Shown here: one piece after another, positions 1 to 12,166 of the stretch | How positions within the stretch are numbered: the stretch's first letter is position 1 | Layout of the letters: the number at the start of each line of letters is the position of its first letter | NCBI GenBank assembly: GCA_010015675.1 | Contig: ML977002.1 | Coordinates: 240,868-304,867 of the forward strand | Length of the DNA stretch: 64,000 nucleotides | Reading direction: 5' to 3' | Origin: Byssothecium circinans | Taxonomy: Eukaryota > Ascomycota > Dothideomycetes > Pleosporales > Massarinaceae | Position numbers and translations under genes: made by a program | Notes under the pieces: generated by a model | What the model was told of the DNA's origin: nothing | The model's database searches: none | What the model saw: only the letters and a program-made list of their open reading frames with translations

Positions 1-60
1 GCACGTGCTCAAGTAAGGAGAAGCGCCTGCTCTTATCACGACGAAAAAGGACTCTATTTA

Positions 61-1467
61 CTACCTTAGCCACCCCTCAGGACCGCTCTCATAGCGATCT
101 TCCCGAAATATTTGACACTTTTGCTCTCCGTTCTCTTCCGTCCAAGCTCGGAACATACCGCCGCAGTTGTAGTCGAACACGACTGTTCCTTCGGTGCCGA
201 CGAGCTCGATGCCAATGAGACCTCCGGTGCCTTCGTGGGTGTGACCCCATCTTTCGCCTGCCGACTTTTGTAGTTGTCCATTAGGGCCAGCCATCCAGTG
301 TACGGAATCGGAGAGCGATGTTGAAGTGAAGCGGGACTTGTTTGCTGTTGTATTGGCGACGGCCAGACGAAGAAAGCTGTCACCATTTCCTGTACCAGAC
401 ATTCCTACGGCGTGGCGAACAGGTTTACCTTTCTCGTTGTAGCAATCTAAACTGTCTACTTGCTCACGTAGTGGAGCGTTCGACGCCATTACAGGTAGAC
501 AGTCGCTCAGCAAGCTGCCGATGTTCCCTCTAGATAGCTTATCGAGAGGTGTGGGCGCACTCGGCCGATAAACCATACCATGCTTAATAGATAGAGCCTC
601 CTCAAACCACTCCCCTGCCCAGAAGCCGGCACCTATGGTAGGTGTATCGCCAACGCGGCCGGGTACTTTGTTCGTCAAGCCTCCAGTGGAAGTGGCAGCG
701 CAGATAGTCCCAAAACTGTCCAGAACGACAGCGCCACACGTTCCGAGAGGGATATAGTTGTTTTTCTCCCAGTCACTCATTTCATCCTCCTTCAGTCCTT
801 GTTGCTCTCTCTCCCTATCCTCTTTCAAACCTCGCTGATGCTCATCCCATCTCTGCTGCGTAAAGTAGTAACTCGGTTGCACCATTTCCAGCCCCCATTT
901 CTCCGCTAAGGCTTCGACAAATTCACCGCTGTACTGGCAGTGGTCTTGCGAGCCATCACCACCATCTTCCTCGCCCTTGATTAACAGATGTCTTGCTAGC
1001 TTGATGGGATTCTTGACGTGCTGAAGCAACATGCAACCCACGCCTCGCTTTCGGTAACCATTCGATATCATGATGCTACATTCTAGTTCGTTCTTCCCTT
1101 CGCGAGTGAATACGGCACCCTTTGCAGAGTTGTAGAGTGGGTCATCCTCTAGTAGAGATACGGCGTACGTGGCCGCATCGAGAGCTGAAGTGCCTGGTTG
1201 GGATAGATAGTCGGCTGCAGACGCGAGAATTCGCCTAAGGGAGACCTGGTATGCGTCGTATCTTTCTTTCGAGATAGATTGTCTTGTGATGTTACCTGCC
1301 CCTCCATGAATGATGATTCTAGGGGTGATTGTGGCTCCAGGTACGATGCTTTTGCGGTCCATCATGGGGTTTGCGTAGAGTTTCCGTGGGAGAGATGGTG
1401 GTTTGATTAGGTGCGATAAGCCACCAGCTTGTCTCTCATTGGCTGAATGCACGCTAGGTCTCAACAC
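61..1467 (-). CDS. Asparaginase / isoaspartyl peptidase family (Thr-nucleophile Ntn hydrolase)
   Basis: A 468-residue open frame of the type 2 asparaginase family, Ntn hydrolases that cleave themselves to expose an N-terminal Thr and then hydrolyse Asn, isoaspartyl or related bonds. Seen: HGGAGN near residues 54-59; GTCGAVVLD at 242-250, where T243 is the expected nucleophile and new N-terminus; then STGGLTNKVPGRVGDTP, the usual substrate-loop region; and a late GTGNGD motif. A short acidic insert holding two copies of GLKED lies at about 213-229, just before the cleavage site. The first Met gives a basic extension of about 34 residues; a Met at base 1365 (MMDRKS) is an equally good start closer to the family's usual N-terminus. 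It is divergent from the HET-domain gene with 143 bp between them. Family call is firm; the substrate (asparagine, isoaspartyl peptide, or taspase-like) is not determined. Confidence 0.85.
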   Translation of the reverse strand: MLRPSVHSANERQAGGLSHLIKPPSLPRKLYANPMMDRKSIVPGATITPRIIIHGGAGNITRQSISKERYDAYQVSLRRILASAADYLSQPGTSALDAATYAVSLLEDDPLYNSAKGAVFTREGKNELECSIMISNGYRKRGVGCMLLQHVKNPIKLARHLLIKGEEDGGDGSQDHCQYSGEFVEALAEKWGLEMVQPSYYFTQQRWDEHQRGLKEDREREQQGLKEDEMSDWEKNNYIPLGTCGAVVLDSFGTICAATSTGGLTNKVPGRVGDTPTIGAGFWAGEWFEEALSIKHGMVYRPSAPTPLDKLSRGNIGSLLSDCLPVMASNAPLREQVDSLDCYNEKGKPVRHAVGMSGTGNGDSFLRLAVANTTANKSRFTSTSLSDSVHWMAGPNGQLQKSAGERWGHTHEGTGGLIGIELVGTEGTVVFDYNCGGMFRAWTEENGEQKCQIFREDRYESGPEGWLR

Positions 1468-1610
1468 AGCTTAGCGGCCGTTGAATTGGCTCAAGGAGCC
1501 ATCTCAACTCGCATCTGGTCTCCCCTCCTTCACTCTGAAGTACACATCTTTCGTCAGTAGTACAAGGATCACAACTGGAGAGATTAACAATATGTCCCGC
1601 CGCTGAAGCA

Positions 1611-3693
1611 ATGCGACTGCTCAATACCTACACCCTCGAAGTAGAAGAGTTCCAGGCTGACTTCCCGGAATATGTCATTCTTTCGCATACTTGGGGAGGC
1701 GAGGAGGTTACCCTGCGGGATCTTCAGTCCCCGGCAGCATCCACGAAGAAAGGGTTTACGAAACTGAAACGCTGCTGTGAAAAGGCAGCAAGCGATGGCT
1801 TCCACTACGTTTGGATTGATACATGCTGTATCGACAAGACGTCCTCAGCTGAGCTGTCCGAGTCAATCAACTCCATGTACCAATGGTACAAAGGCTCGTA
1901 TATCTGCTATGTTTACCTCGCAGATTTCACAATAACACCAGGTTCGTCAGCACTCGACAATGAGAACTTCGCTAGGGCCCGATGGTGGACGAGAGGCTGG
2001 ACCCTGCAAGAGTTGCTTGCGCCTGTAACTGTTGAATTCTACGATTCGAACTGGGTGGAATACGGAACGAAAGTTAGTCTTCGTGAGCAGATAACCAAAG
2101 TATCTGGCATCGATGAAGCCATCCTTCGGGGCGAGAACCCATTGAGAAGAAATGTTGCGGTTCGTATGTCCTGGGCCGCACACAGGAACACAACTCGTAT
2201 TGAAGACCGTAAGTAGAAATATTTCCATGTTTATCGATTGTGCTCGGTCTCCCAATGCGCTAACATATCTCCAACATCAGAGGCATACTGTCTTCTGGGG
2301 CTGTTTGGCGTCAACATGCCTCTCCTTTACGGTGAAGGAGAGCGGGCCTTTGGGCGCCTACAAGAAGAGATCATGCGCGTCCGTGAGGACTACACTCTCT
2401 TTGCATGGTTGTGGGGTAATCAAAATCCACGCATATCAAAGGGCCTCCTGGCAAGCTCATTGCGCGACTTTCGGAGCGACGCAAATCAACAAACCACACA
2501 ACTATCGTCCGATCCGATCCGATCCCAAACTTGGAGCTTCTTAAATCTCTCTCGGAATTGCTGGAATCTTTTCACGCTACCAGCGGGCCATGGTACCTAT
2601 CCTGCCTTAACCACCTTGTATAATTCGATTATAGAAGCCCAAAAGAGCATGACTATGAATGAACATTATTGACATAAAAGTCCTACCTTCAGAGGTCCCC
2701 TTCCTGAATAGTCGAGGCGTTCGCATTACGCTTCCCATGCTCGAGAAAGAGGATACCAAAGGAGGGTTTTACGCTTGTATAACGCTACTATACGAGAAGG
2801 ACGAAATGGACGCCATAGTGTGCGTCAGCCTGAATCGACTAAGCCCTCATTCGGACGTATACGTTCGTCACGCTGGACCAAATTTAACGCTTATCCCCGT
2901 CTCTGGCAGTAAAAGCTTCAAGTGGCGGACGATCTACGTAACTCAGCCATCCCCAGTGCCTAGGAGACCTAGGACAATGCTAGTTGCTGCTCATCCAGAT
3001 TGGCGCGCGATGTGCCTTTTACTAGTCAAGACTACTTGGAGTCCAGACTACCCTATGCAATGCTTATTCTCTTCTTGGATCAGTATGACCGACTTCCTTG
3101 ATGCAAAATTTGGAAGCCAAGCTCCCGATGAATCTACGGTGGAGGGCAGCAATGGAAGACCAACGATCGGAGAAAGGACGGCCAGTGGCTTCAACAATAT
3201 CGCAATGGCCATGTCGACATTGCGACGAAACCACGATCCAGCAGCCAACTGGTTACCAGAGAGGCTCTCAGAATTCGAGCCGGATGATATACTCGCGTTA
3301 GCCATGGACGTGCAACCAGACCAATGCTGGTTTCCAATACTAGAAGACACCACAAACTACCATGCCTCGGAAGTACGTGGGGTCTTTGGATTTGGCAGTA
3401 GAGATTACCCCGACCACGCATTCCTCATCCTAGTCTCTTTATCTTATGATAAAGTTGCTTGCGGTTTCGTATACTCAACAGTTGACACGCTGGAACACAA
3501 GCAACACCGGGAGTTGTGGAATAGGGAGATCCAAGAGGCGAAGTTGCTCGATGATCGCCTTGTCGCTCCGCTCAACATGCGCGGGGTTGATGGCACGTCG
3601 GTTTCTTCAGAAATTGCAGTTAGCATTCGGCGAGTTGGCACGTCTGCTGTTGGTGTCCGCCGATTCGCTTTGAGCATTACCCAGAGACTTTAA
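1611..3693 (+). CDS. HET-domain protein (heterokaryon incompatibility type)
   Basis: Three exons: 1611-2208, 2281-2592 and 2681-3693, giving about 640 residues. The N-terminal half is a HET domain: YVILSHTWGGEEVTL, then HYVWIDTCCIDKTSSAELSE, then ARWWTRGWTLQELLAP, followed by the usual AYCLLGLFGVNMPLLYGEG segment right after intron 1. Intron 1 (GTAAGT...CATCAG) restores the frame exactly at that segment. Intron 2 (GTACCT...AAAAG) is my best choice to join the second and third open frames and is less certain. HET proteins mediate allorecognition and can trigger cell death when hyphae of different genotype fuse. The C-terminal 330 residues resemble nothing I can name and are usually variable in this family. 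HET genes are often numerous and fast evolving in Pezizomycotina. Confidence 0.85.
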
Positions 3694-6600
3694 GGAGTAG
3701 CGACAATCGCTGAACCCGACGAAAACCAACGAGAAGGGTGATCAGAACCAAGCTCGTCATCACTCCACTGGGATTATATGCTTCTGCATATGATCTACCA
3801 TAACGCCTGCCAACTTCGATCCATCGAATCCCCCAGGAGGTCTGGAGGCCCGCTAAGGGGTTCTTGAATTTCCAATAGTGTCTCTTCATCGTCGGGGAGG
3901 ACCCGTTGAGCAGGGAACCCTGGAACACTGCGCAGATCTAACGAGATCAGGAACGTCTTACCTGCCGATATGAAAGCTAGGTAGATGGAAAAGGGCTGGA
4001 GTGGTCGTACATGTATGTTGGTTCAGTACAAAAGCAGCGTCGTTGGGGTTAGAGTGGCTGCCTTAAAAGGCGATGATCCATACAAGTAAAGAGGTACTGG
4101 AGAGGGATCTGGTGGGCATGCAGACGGCGATACGGGTTTTAGATAGGTAATAGGGAATAGGGGGTGAGAATTTTGAGAGACCATGAAATGATATTACGCC
4201 TAGAGCCATGAAGTTCTAGTGAGTTCAGGTGGAAGGTCGAGGGTCGAAGTTCTAGCACCGTTGCGTGGCATTATCGCGCACGTTGTAATGTACCACTCGA
4301 CCCTGGCTAGGCAGTTGATGAATCTCATCAATTGAGGGAGTAGAAATTCTTGCGAGTGAAGGAAAGACGTTGAGCTCTCCACACTTCACGGTTGTGGTGG
4401 AGATCGCACTGGCCACTTGCAGAAAATTGTGGGTCTGAGCAGGGAAGGGACGAACCGGCACAATCCCCGCAACAATACCAACTCTATTTGAAGTTCATCC
4501 TTCTCCATCACTTTTTTACGATACTCAAAAATACGACAGTCTCGATGAGATCACAGTATTACAACACTCGTCACGACAAGAGAAAGCGAAACAGCGATCA
4601 AACAAAGGCGAAGACGACCTGTACGTCACACAGGGAGCGACCGTGAACGCAGCTCTCGGAAAGGCGCGTTAACTTCAAACATACGAACCACACCGGGGAA
4701 ACGGTACCTACAAGAGTAGAAAGAAACACAGCGTTTACGCTGAAGCTCGGGCCCAGAAAGCCATCCTCGCGCCTCCCGACGGACTCGCGTATATTGTACT
4801 CCCGAAGCCACCACCATCTCCCATCTACGCCATCAAGGTCACTCAACCACGCATTAGAACCCCCAAGCGAAGGTTCCAAAAGATGTAACGTCACTCCAAT
4901 TTTTCGCCTGACCGTCTCCCACGTTACCGTCACGCTCTTCAGCCCATATCGATAGTTTCGTACCACATCCAGCCGTCGTACACCTCAATACCGTTCGTGA
5001 TACACGAGCGACACCATGACAAGCTCACCCACACCACGATTTATCACATACACTAGATCCCCAGACTGAAATAGAAACGCAACCCATTCCCAAAACCACT
5101 CTTTCTAGTCAGGCTAGCTTACTCACAGAACATGAAACTCTTTTCACCAAACTCCGGTGCGTACTCCGACCGTATAGATTCCCGGGTCTCTATTTCAAGA
5201 ACACGCACACACACGTTCTGACAAAACGGCCCGCGCTCGCGCCCGCACCCGTTCGCCACGTGCGAGATCTGGAACTCGCACGATTTGTTTTCGCTGCCAT
5301 CGCAAAAGGGTAAGGGGAGGCTTGATGATGGTATGGTTGGTCAACTCCGTTGCCGACCTTGACTGCGGCCCGTAACTAATGTGAGATTGTCTCAGCGATT
5401 ACACGAGCGCTCGACCGCACATACGATTTTCGAGATATTGTAAGCCGATAATCAGGCGTAGCATACATAGATCGCGAAGCTTTTCAATGTTATTTGGTAA
5501 ATACCGTTGCGCAACCTTCGAAGGTAGACGCATATGACATGGTACGTAGATTATAGTCTCTTGGTCCCCTAATCCACAGTTCCTTTCCTCCGAATCACAC
5601 ATCACCATCGAATATTTTTTCACCAGGCCTCTCCTAGTCCCCGTCATAGTAATAAAGAATACCATTATAATAAAATCACCCACCTATCGTTAACCACAGC
5701 CTCGTCTACAACCCCCGTCCCCGCAAGTCCGAAAGGAGGAAGGAAAGAAATCGCCCCCTCATCCCACCAACCACGGCAAAAGTTATTTCTTATATAGTCC
5801 AGGTACTGTGGTTCGCATGCTATTGACTAAAGAAGAAAAAAAAGAACCCTTCATTTCTTTCCCTCCTCTCAACCGCAGTATATACTGTGCATTCTTTTAT
5901 TCCTATAATCTGCCACCAAGGCACAGCACCTTCAGCACGGCGGAAGCGTGTTACATATTCTTCTTTCTGTATTCTAGTTCAATTGCAGTTGGATGACTGC
6001 GTCTCGGCCGTCTTTCCAATTAGTGTAGACTCGGCCCAACGACGCTGCCGCTGTATTTTTGCTGTTTCTTCTTCTTTTTAATTCTTTTGCGGAAAATAAA
6101 AGAGGTAGTCTACGATAAGCGTTGAAATAGTTGATAGGAGAGAGAAGAAACGAGAATTCCAATTCATATTGAGTCTTTTGCTTGGTCGGTAGCGATGTGA
6201 TGTGAAGCTGAGCGTTTATCCCCGAGACAAAACAAGACGAGGACTCGCGCCGTACATATGCACATCGACGGCTTACATATATACAGACCAGACTTCGCCC
6301 CGAACCGCCTTCGTCCTGCAGAGCCAAAAAAAAACCGCCTCGAGGGGGCGAAAAGGTGCAAGATGCAGCCTCACATGCATGCATGCAAGCCTATCTGCGC
6401 TCCCGCGGCGCAGGTATCAGCAACAACACTAACTCATGCCGAGTTGATTCCGTCCCCCGTCCCCTGCGTAAAATAAAATTTTCGAAACCCCGCCTGTGGC
6501 TCTTCACTGTCTTTCGAATTGGCATTGGCGCCGGTGCCCGCAAATTTTGTCCTAAGGGAAGTTGCTTGCCTAGCGGCGACTTGGGTGGCTACACTACACT

Positions 6601-7884
6601 ACTGCTTGGGTATTAGCCGCCCCGCTCAGCCCAAAGCGTAGAAGCGGAATCATACGTGGTGAAACGCAGACGATCGTAATTCGAGGGGGATGGATGTCTG
6701 GTTCTGGTGCCGACATTCGCGAGCTAGCTGCCAGACCCAGGAGTGGTGCCAGGGTAAGGCATGTCGATTGTCGTCGCATGGGCCCATGGGGCAATTGCTC
6801 GAAAGTGATAAGTTTTGATCGGTGGGCACTAGGGCAGGAGGCTAGACGAATCAATTGATGCGCTCGGGACGTGATTCGTTGGATCTGGGAAATGGGCATG
6901 GGCATGCATGGTCATAGGGCATGGCATGAAGAAGCAATCTTAACACTGCAAGCGCCGGCTTAGCTTAGCAAGGGAAAGAAAGAAAGAAAGACGAACCAGA
7001 CTTGCACTTTCATTCATTCATTCATGGTTTGGTTTGGTTTGGAAAACTTGGTATATTTATTTGCTACAGCAGCTTGGGCAGCGATGATGACCAAGATGGC
7101 GAGGAAGAATACCGTTGCGTAGACTTCGTGCGGTATATCAAATAATCACATCGCAATCCCATCCACTGCATTCATCCATCCATCCTCATCTGCGCATCCC
7201 ATCCCATCCCAATCCTCCTCTCCAGATAAAGAAAAACTACACAAAATAACGCGGGGGGTATCACCAAACTCCAGCACCACCAGAGAAGAAGGGAAGCTTG
7301 TTGTAGATCCCGATCGATAGGATGTCTGGGACCGGAACCAATGTCCATGCCCATTTTTCAAGACGCAGCGAACACATGAGTCCCAGTCGCGCGTGCAATC
7401 AATTGAATCGTCCAACCACCACTTGGTAAAAACGGGGGTATATCGAAAAGAAAACGTCGGAGAAAGGTGTGAAGGAGTGACTAGAAATTACCGCGCCTAG
7501 CTTGGGCACAAACGGAAGGGGAAAAGAGGTAAGGTAAGGTAGGGTGGTAGGGGAAATGAAAAGTAGGTAAGACTCTACAAAGAAAAAGAGTGTAAAGTGT
7601 AGGATCCGGGTTTCTTTTCCTTTCCGCTTCGTCAAAAGATTCGTAATAGAAGGGTACGTTGAGCGAAGATTAAATTGTACAAAGGTAAGGTGGGGTATCC
7701 GGAGGCTAGACGTGGGGGAATGTCGATATAGAAGTCGAAGAAGAGAAAGTTGTTGTTGCTGTTGCTGTCGCAACGGCGGGGGAAAATGAATGGTATCTTC
7801 GTAAACACATGAAACCGGCCCAGGCGCGCTCAATGCCTAGGAATTGGGTCGGCAGAGAAGCAGGAGAAAGGCGCCTTAGTACGG
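3694..7884. other. Long stretch with no supported gene
   Basis: I find no convincing coding region in 4.2 kb, on either strand. The open frames present are short, lack family motifs and are not joined by good splice sites. The DNA includes pyrimidine-rich runs, a TGCATGCATGC palindromic run near 6373, GAAA and ATTC tetranucleotide repeats near 6975-7025, and three tandem GGTTT units near 7026-7040. It could hold long untranslated regions or non-coding transcripts. Confidence 0.5.
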
Positions 7885-8253
7885 TCATAGTGCGAGAAGA
7901 CCCAGACCAGCAGCCAGAACAGCGATGAATGCGCCGTTGGCAGACATGGACGAGGCCGCGCCGGGGAAGGCGCTGGGGCTGGGGCTGACGATGCCAGTGC
8001 CGGTGGGCTTCGCAGAGGTCGCGTTGTTGGGGACAGAGTAGCTGGGCGCGCCGGTGGCGGTCGGGTAGCTGGGAGCGATGGTGGAGGTCGAGTTCGCGGC
8101 GGGGATGGCGGGGGGAGTGCCCGACGCGGTGACGGTGTTGACGCGGTAGATGGTCGAGGTTACGTAGACGGTGGAGTCGAACGAGGGCTCGGCGGCGAAG
8201 ACGGCGGCGCAGAGCGCGAAGAGGAAGAGCACGGCTTGCTGGAAGGAGCGCAT
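7885..8253 (-). CDS. Small secreted GPI-anchored cell-wall protein
   Basis: A 122-residue protein starting MRSFQQAVLFLFALCAAVFA, a clear signal peptide with an AFA-type cleavage region. The middle is rich in Ser, Thr, Pro and Ala with a few NxS/T sites. The C-terminus has a small-residue omega region followed by the hydrophobic tail GAFIAVLAAGLGLLAL, as expected for a GPI anchor. I chose this Met rather than the upstream in-frame ones because the signal peptide starts here. It would be transferred to a GPI anchor in the ER and end up in the plasma membrane or cell wall. No enzyme domain is seen. The product class is well supported; its role is not known. Confidence 0.8.
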   Translation of the reverse strand: MRSFQQAVLFLFALCAAVFAAEPSFDSTVYVTSTIYRVNTVTASGTPPAIPAANSTSTIAPSYPTATGAPSYSVPNNATSAKPTGTGIVSPSPSAFPGAASSMSANGAFIAVLAAGLGLLAL

Positions 8254-9659
8254 TTTGATTGTTTGCGGAAGCGAGCGTTGATGTGGTTGTTTGTGTGTTT
8301 GAGTGATTGACAGAGGTTGAAGGATCGTGGTGTGCAAAGAGCGTGGGCGCAAAGGCTGGCTTGCTAGGACGAGATTGGGGTTTGTATAAAGAGTGACTGG
8401 GTTGAAGGCTACGACAGGTACTGTGCGTGAAGAGGACGAGCGTTTGAGGCAGAAACAACGGCAGGCGGGCTCACGAGGCTTTAATAACTGGGGCGCAATT
8501 TCCCGTCCGCAATTTCGGTCACCTCCTCACGGGCGTTAGCAGCGTCGTGGCACTGGCCCCAGCCTAACCAACACCACACCCCTGCCCTGCGAGCCCAACC
8601 CTGAAGTCCGCGATCCGCCCCAGCGAGTGCGCGGGTACCTGGCAGCGTGCAGATTGCCAGATTGCAGATGAGCCCTCCTCACTGGCTGACGCTGAAATGT
8701 CCGCAGAGTGCGAGAGCCGCCGTTGACATCAACCACCCGTTGCCATCGCGACATTCGCGACTCTTTCCCTGCCCTCACGATCTGTTTCTCCCGCCTGTTT
8801 GTGTCAGAGCCCACTTCTTCTCGCGATACCCGCCCTGCCCTCTCGCCCCACGCCCCAGAACTGAAACAGCGCGTCGGCGAATTAAGAGTGTGCCGGCGAG
8901 AAGACCACACCTGGCGCGGGACGTGGCATGCTCAGAAACCTCCTCTGTCGCGGCGAGCCACAGCGGCCAATCGTCACAGGCGCCTTCAACCGAGCCCTGA
9001 CAACGTGTTTGTGTGTGATATGTGTCGTGTGCGACAACACCTTGCCAAGCGTCGGACGGTGAGTGCCTCAGCCACTCGCACATTGAAATAAACTTGGTGG
9101 AGCCATCGTGTACGCGCTGGGCGAACTCTATTCGTGTTCTTCACGCGCCGCTTGCTCCTCTCGCCGCAATGGCACAGACAAGCTGACAGACGTACAAATG
9201 AATAGACCCAGCAAATGATTTCTTGGAAAAAAGGGAGGCTCATATTTGATGCTTGCAAGAAAGAAGAAAGAAATTACCATTACTCCGGCCTTGCTCGACG
9301 ATTGACGTGGTCGTGATTGGCTATAGCCGATCCCTGGCCCTTATTATTGCACTCCATGGAATCCATTCAGCCATCCAGTAAATGCGCCTGTGTGCGGACG
9401 CTCCAACCCAAATGCCATCTCTTTCTACCCCCAGGATGTGCCCTGGCCGCCGATTATAATACAATATAATGCTGTGTGCTTGCGTAGAGCTCAGCTGGCC
9501 CCGCAGAGGGTTGCTGGTAAGAATTCCAAACTCCAGCTTGTGCGCATCTACACGACGGCTGGACCCAGTAGGCTAACGGACGAGTGCACAAGGGGCAGCT
9601 CGAACATGCCGTGACCGGCAGAGTCCAACGCAATGGGGGAAAGCGCGGCGCGAACTTCT
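8254..9659. other. Intergenic; no supported gene
   Basis: Holds the promoter of the GPI-protein gene at its left end and the 3' side of the TCO89-like gene at its right end. Open frames here are overlapping and motif-free. I see nothing else I can support. Confidence 0.5.
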
Positions 9660-11399
9660 TCAGTCCCCTTCCACCGCCTCGATACTTTCCCACAGCCGCC
9701 GGCAGATTTCTTCTGCTTCGTTGCGGACCCTGCCGTTGTCGCTCTCAAAGCTCTGTCTACCCTCGACATCACCATCACCGCGGCCATCGCGAGCGTTTTC
9801 GAAACTGACGCGCGACCGCCGTCCCTCTGTTTCATCATGGAAACTTGTGCTCAGGCTGCTGCTGCCGTGTACGTTGACGTAACCATTGGCACCACCAGTC
9901 CTTGGCACGCGAGTCTTGCGCGGAGTGCCTGGTATCTGCTCGATTCGTATGATTGCATCGGCGAGGGGATGGCGATACCTTCGCACTACGTTGTATTCGA
10001 CCGCGACATGGTTGAACTGCTGCTGCAGCCGTGGGTCCAGACGACCTTCGCCATTGGTCGTGTACGTCATTCCGGTGTGCAGAAACGTGGGCCCGCCCAT
10101 CCGGGGCAGAATGGCAGGGACGGATTTCTGCGGTTCAATGTTGGAAGAAGCTCGTTGGAGCATCAGCTTCTGCTGTGTCCGCGACGGGGGTAGATTAGTA
10201 GGCGTGCTGGTGCCTGAGCGGCGGGGATGTGCCTTGGTCGGTGTCGGCGGGTCTGGCTCTGCATCTGCGTCTGCGACGTTTGGCATTGACTTATTCCTCT
10301 TCATCCTGTCCATGTCAATTGTAGCCGTCTGTGGTGAGTTGCGCGACGGCAAGAAGCTGCTGTTGTTGGTCGTTCCCGCTGATCCTTCCCCGTCCATGAA
10401 GCGTGAGACCAAGTCCCTACCCGGCATGTCCACTAGCGTCGAGCCTGCGCTCTGGCTGAGCTCTCGCACCTCATTGTGGTTGGAGATGACGGTTGCGACG
10501 GTGGAGGACATCTGCGGCGGTGTGGGCGCATTATGCTGAGAGCTGCGCTGCAACAATCGCGACGTGATTATGTCTGCGTCCGGCGGTCGCGAGTGGTGGG
10601 AGCTCCCGCCGTTTGTCTGGCGTGGATGGTGTGTTCGTTCCGGTAATGTCTGCAAATTTGGGCTCGACGAGGCATGCGTCTGGGAGGGGTTTGGCGATAC
10701 CTGTTGTGCTTCTCCCGCATGCTTCTGAGGTGCGCCTTCAGCCATCCTCTGTGAATCCAGTATCATCGAGTTTGACCGCGTGTTGGAGCGCGTAGTGTTG
10801 GGCGACTGTGACGCACTCTCCTCGGTCCAGCCGTCGTCCTGCCCCTCCTCGTCGGCCACGTCGAAGTGTACCGTGGGGTGTTCCGGTGAGGGCGACCGCG
10901 CCTTGCCGGGGTTTACCAGCGAGCGCTTCGGCGGCGCTATGTCGCCCTTGGTCGACTTCAGCGCCGGCTTCGCCTTGTGCGGCAGATGTCCGCTCGAATG
11001 GTTTTTGCGTATGTTGGCGTGGGCGTGCCCTTGATTGACGACTCTTGCGATGCCACCGGACGAAGCGTTGCGCTTGAAGCTGGGGCGCGGGCTGCTGGGC
11101 GCAGAGACCGAGTTGCCGGACTGCGAGCGGCGGTGGTGCTTGACGGCGTTGGCCTCGCCCTGGTGGCCCTGGTGGCCCTGGTGGCCCTGTGCGAGCTTCG
11201 TGACCTTGGTGAGGTTCTTGGACGACTGGTTCCGCTGCATGCGACCCCCGCCGACGACGTGCTGGCGCGGGGCCTTGCTGGCTTTATGTTGGATGGACTC
11301 GGACGGCGACTGCGACACCTGCGAGTTGGAGGAGTGCTGTCTCGCCATTGGGGGCGTCCGTCGAGGCTGCGAGTGAGCATCGGCAGAGGAAGAAGCCAT
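9660..11399 (-). CDS. Disordered protein resembling TORC1 subunit TCO89
   Basis: A single-exon 579-residue protein, almost wholly low-complexity and rich in Ser, Pro, His, Asn and Arg. Features that recall the fungal TCO89 family are an N-terminal basic Ser-rich stretch with SSKNLTKVTK, the short conserved-looking GGIARVVNQGHAHANIRK, and an acidic segment containing GWTEESASQSPNTTRS. The C-terminal 110 residues are more ordered (RLDPRLQQQFNHVAVEYNVV, then EICRRLWESIEAVE, probably helical). TCO89 is a non-essential TORC1 subunit at the vacuole. The match is from recalled family style, not from a search. A GHQ triplet is repeated three times near residue 72, encoded by the tandem 9-mer at about 11160-11190. 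Confidence 0.55.
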   Translation of the reverse strand: MASSSADAHSQPRRTPPMARQHSSNSQVSQSPSESIQHKASKAPRQHVVGGGRMQRNQSSKNLTKVTKLAQGHQGHQGHQGEANAVKHHRRSQSGNSVSAPSSPRPSFKRNASSGGIARVVNQGHAHANIRKNHSSGHLPHKAKPALKSTKGDIAPPKRSLVNPGKARSPSPEHPTVHFDVADEEGQDDGWTEESASQSPNTTRSNTRSNSMILDSQRMAEGAPQKHAGEAQQVSPNPSQTHASSSPNLQTLPERTHHPRQTNGGSSHHSRPPDADIITSRLLQRSSQHNAPTPPQMSSTVATVISNHNEVRELSQSAGSTLVDMPGRDLVSRFMDGEGSAGTTNNSSFLPSRNSPQTATIDMDRMKRNKSMPNVADADAEPDPPTPTKAHPRRSGTSTPTNLPPSRTQQKLMLQRASSNIEPQKSVPAILPRMGGPTFLHTGMTYTTNGEGRLDPRLQQQFNHVAVEYNVVRRYRHPLADAIIRIEQIPGTPRKTRVPRTGGANGYVNVHGSSSLSTSFHDETEGRRSRVSFENARDGRGDGDVEGRQSFESDNGRVRNEAEEICRRLWESIEAVEGD

Positions 11400-12166
11400 G
11401 GTTCCTTTTGGCAGCGTGGCTGTCGGTGTATGGTGGTGAGGTGGGGATGCGAAGCCGAGGGCGGTTGTTCCGTCAATCCGTGCCAGTCAGGGCAGCAGCA
11501 GTGCAGGTCGATTGCAGCACTCCGGTCAATGGTTACGAGTTCTCGTTGGCGCTCTCATCGTCTCTAGGCCAAAGGGCTCAATTACATACGTGGGAGGGCA
11601 GCGTGCGGGTGGTACAGCGTCTGCCACGTTGGGGCCCAATGATACTCGGTCGTCGGGTGGTGATGGCAGAGTGCGTCTGCCGCCTACCAAATCACAAAGC
11701 GCAGGCGGTGCGGTGAGGGCCGAGCTGCAACCGAGACGAATTCGGCTCACCGCGGGCCGTCACACCAGTTCAAGACATCCGTTCGCGTCGCATCTCTTCT
11801 CTCAACATCCACTTAACCAGACACATTTGACTGGTGTCTGCATTTGATATTGTATCTAGGCTAGCTTGTTCCCGCCTGCCTTTTGCGACATTTCGACCTG
11901 CCCCTCATGCTGTTTTCCACACAGGACTATGAACAAGATGCAGATGCCCGTCTGTCTCGAAAGATGCAAGTAACCATACCTATTGCGTACAGAGAATATC
12001 ATGCGTGTTGTCCGCTCGTGCGATGGGAGTCGTAAGTATGTCCGTCAAATAAGAAATCCGTAGCCCAGCTCCCCGCATCTCCTGCTTGTCTCCATCCGTA
12101 ATCTTGTCCTGTATAAATCTGTTTCGTTTTTCTTTCTCAGCAATTCCATGTCATGCCTCTTCACGT
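11400..12166. other. Intergenic; likely promoter of the TCO89-like gene
   Basis: No coding region supported. The right part, next to 12167, should hold the 3' end of the leftward gene; the left part should hold the promoter of the gene ending at 9660. I see no distinctive site. Confidence 0.45.

Noticed and set aside
4598..4966. 122-codon minus-strand frame
   Set aside because: No family motif, odd composition, and overlapping frames of similar length on the same strand; not called.
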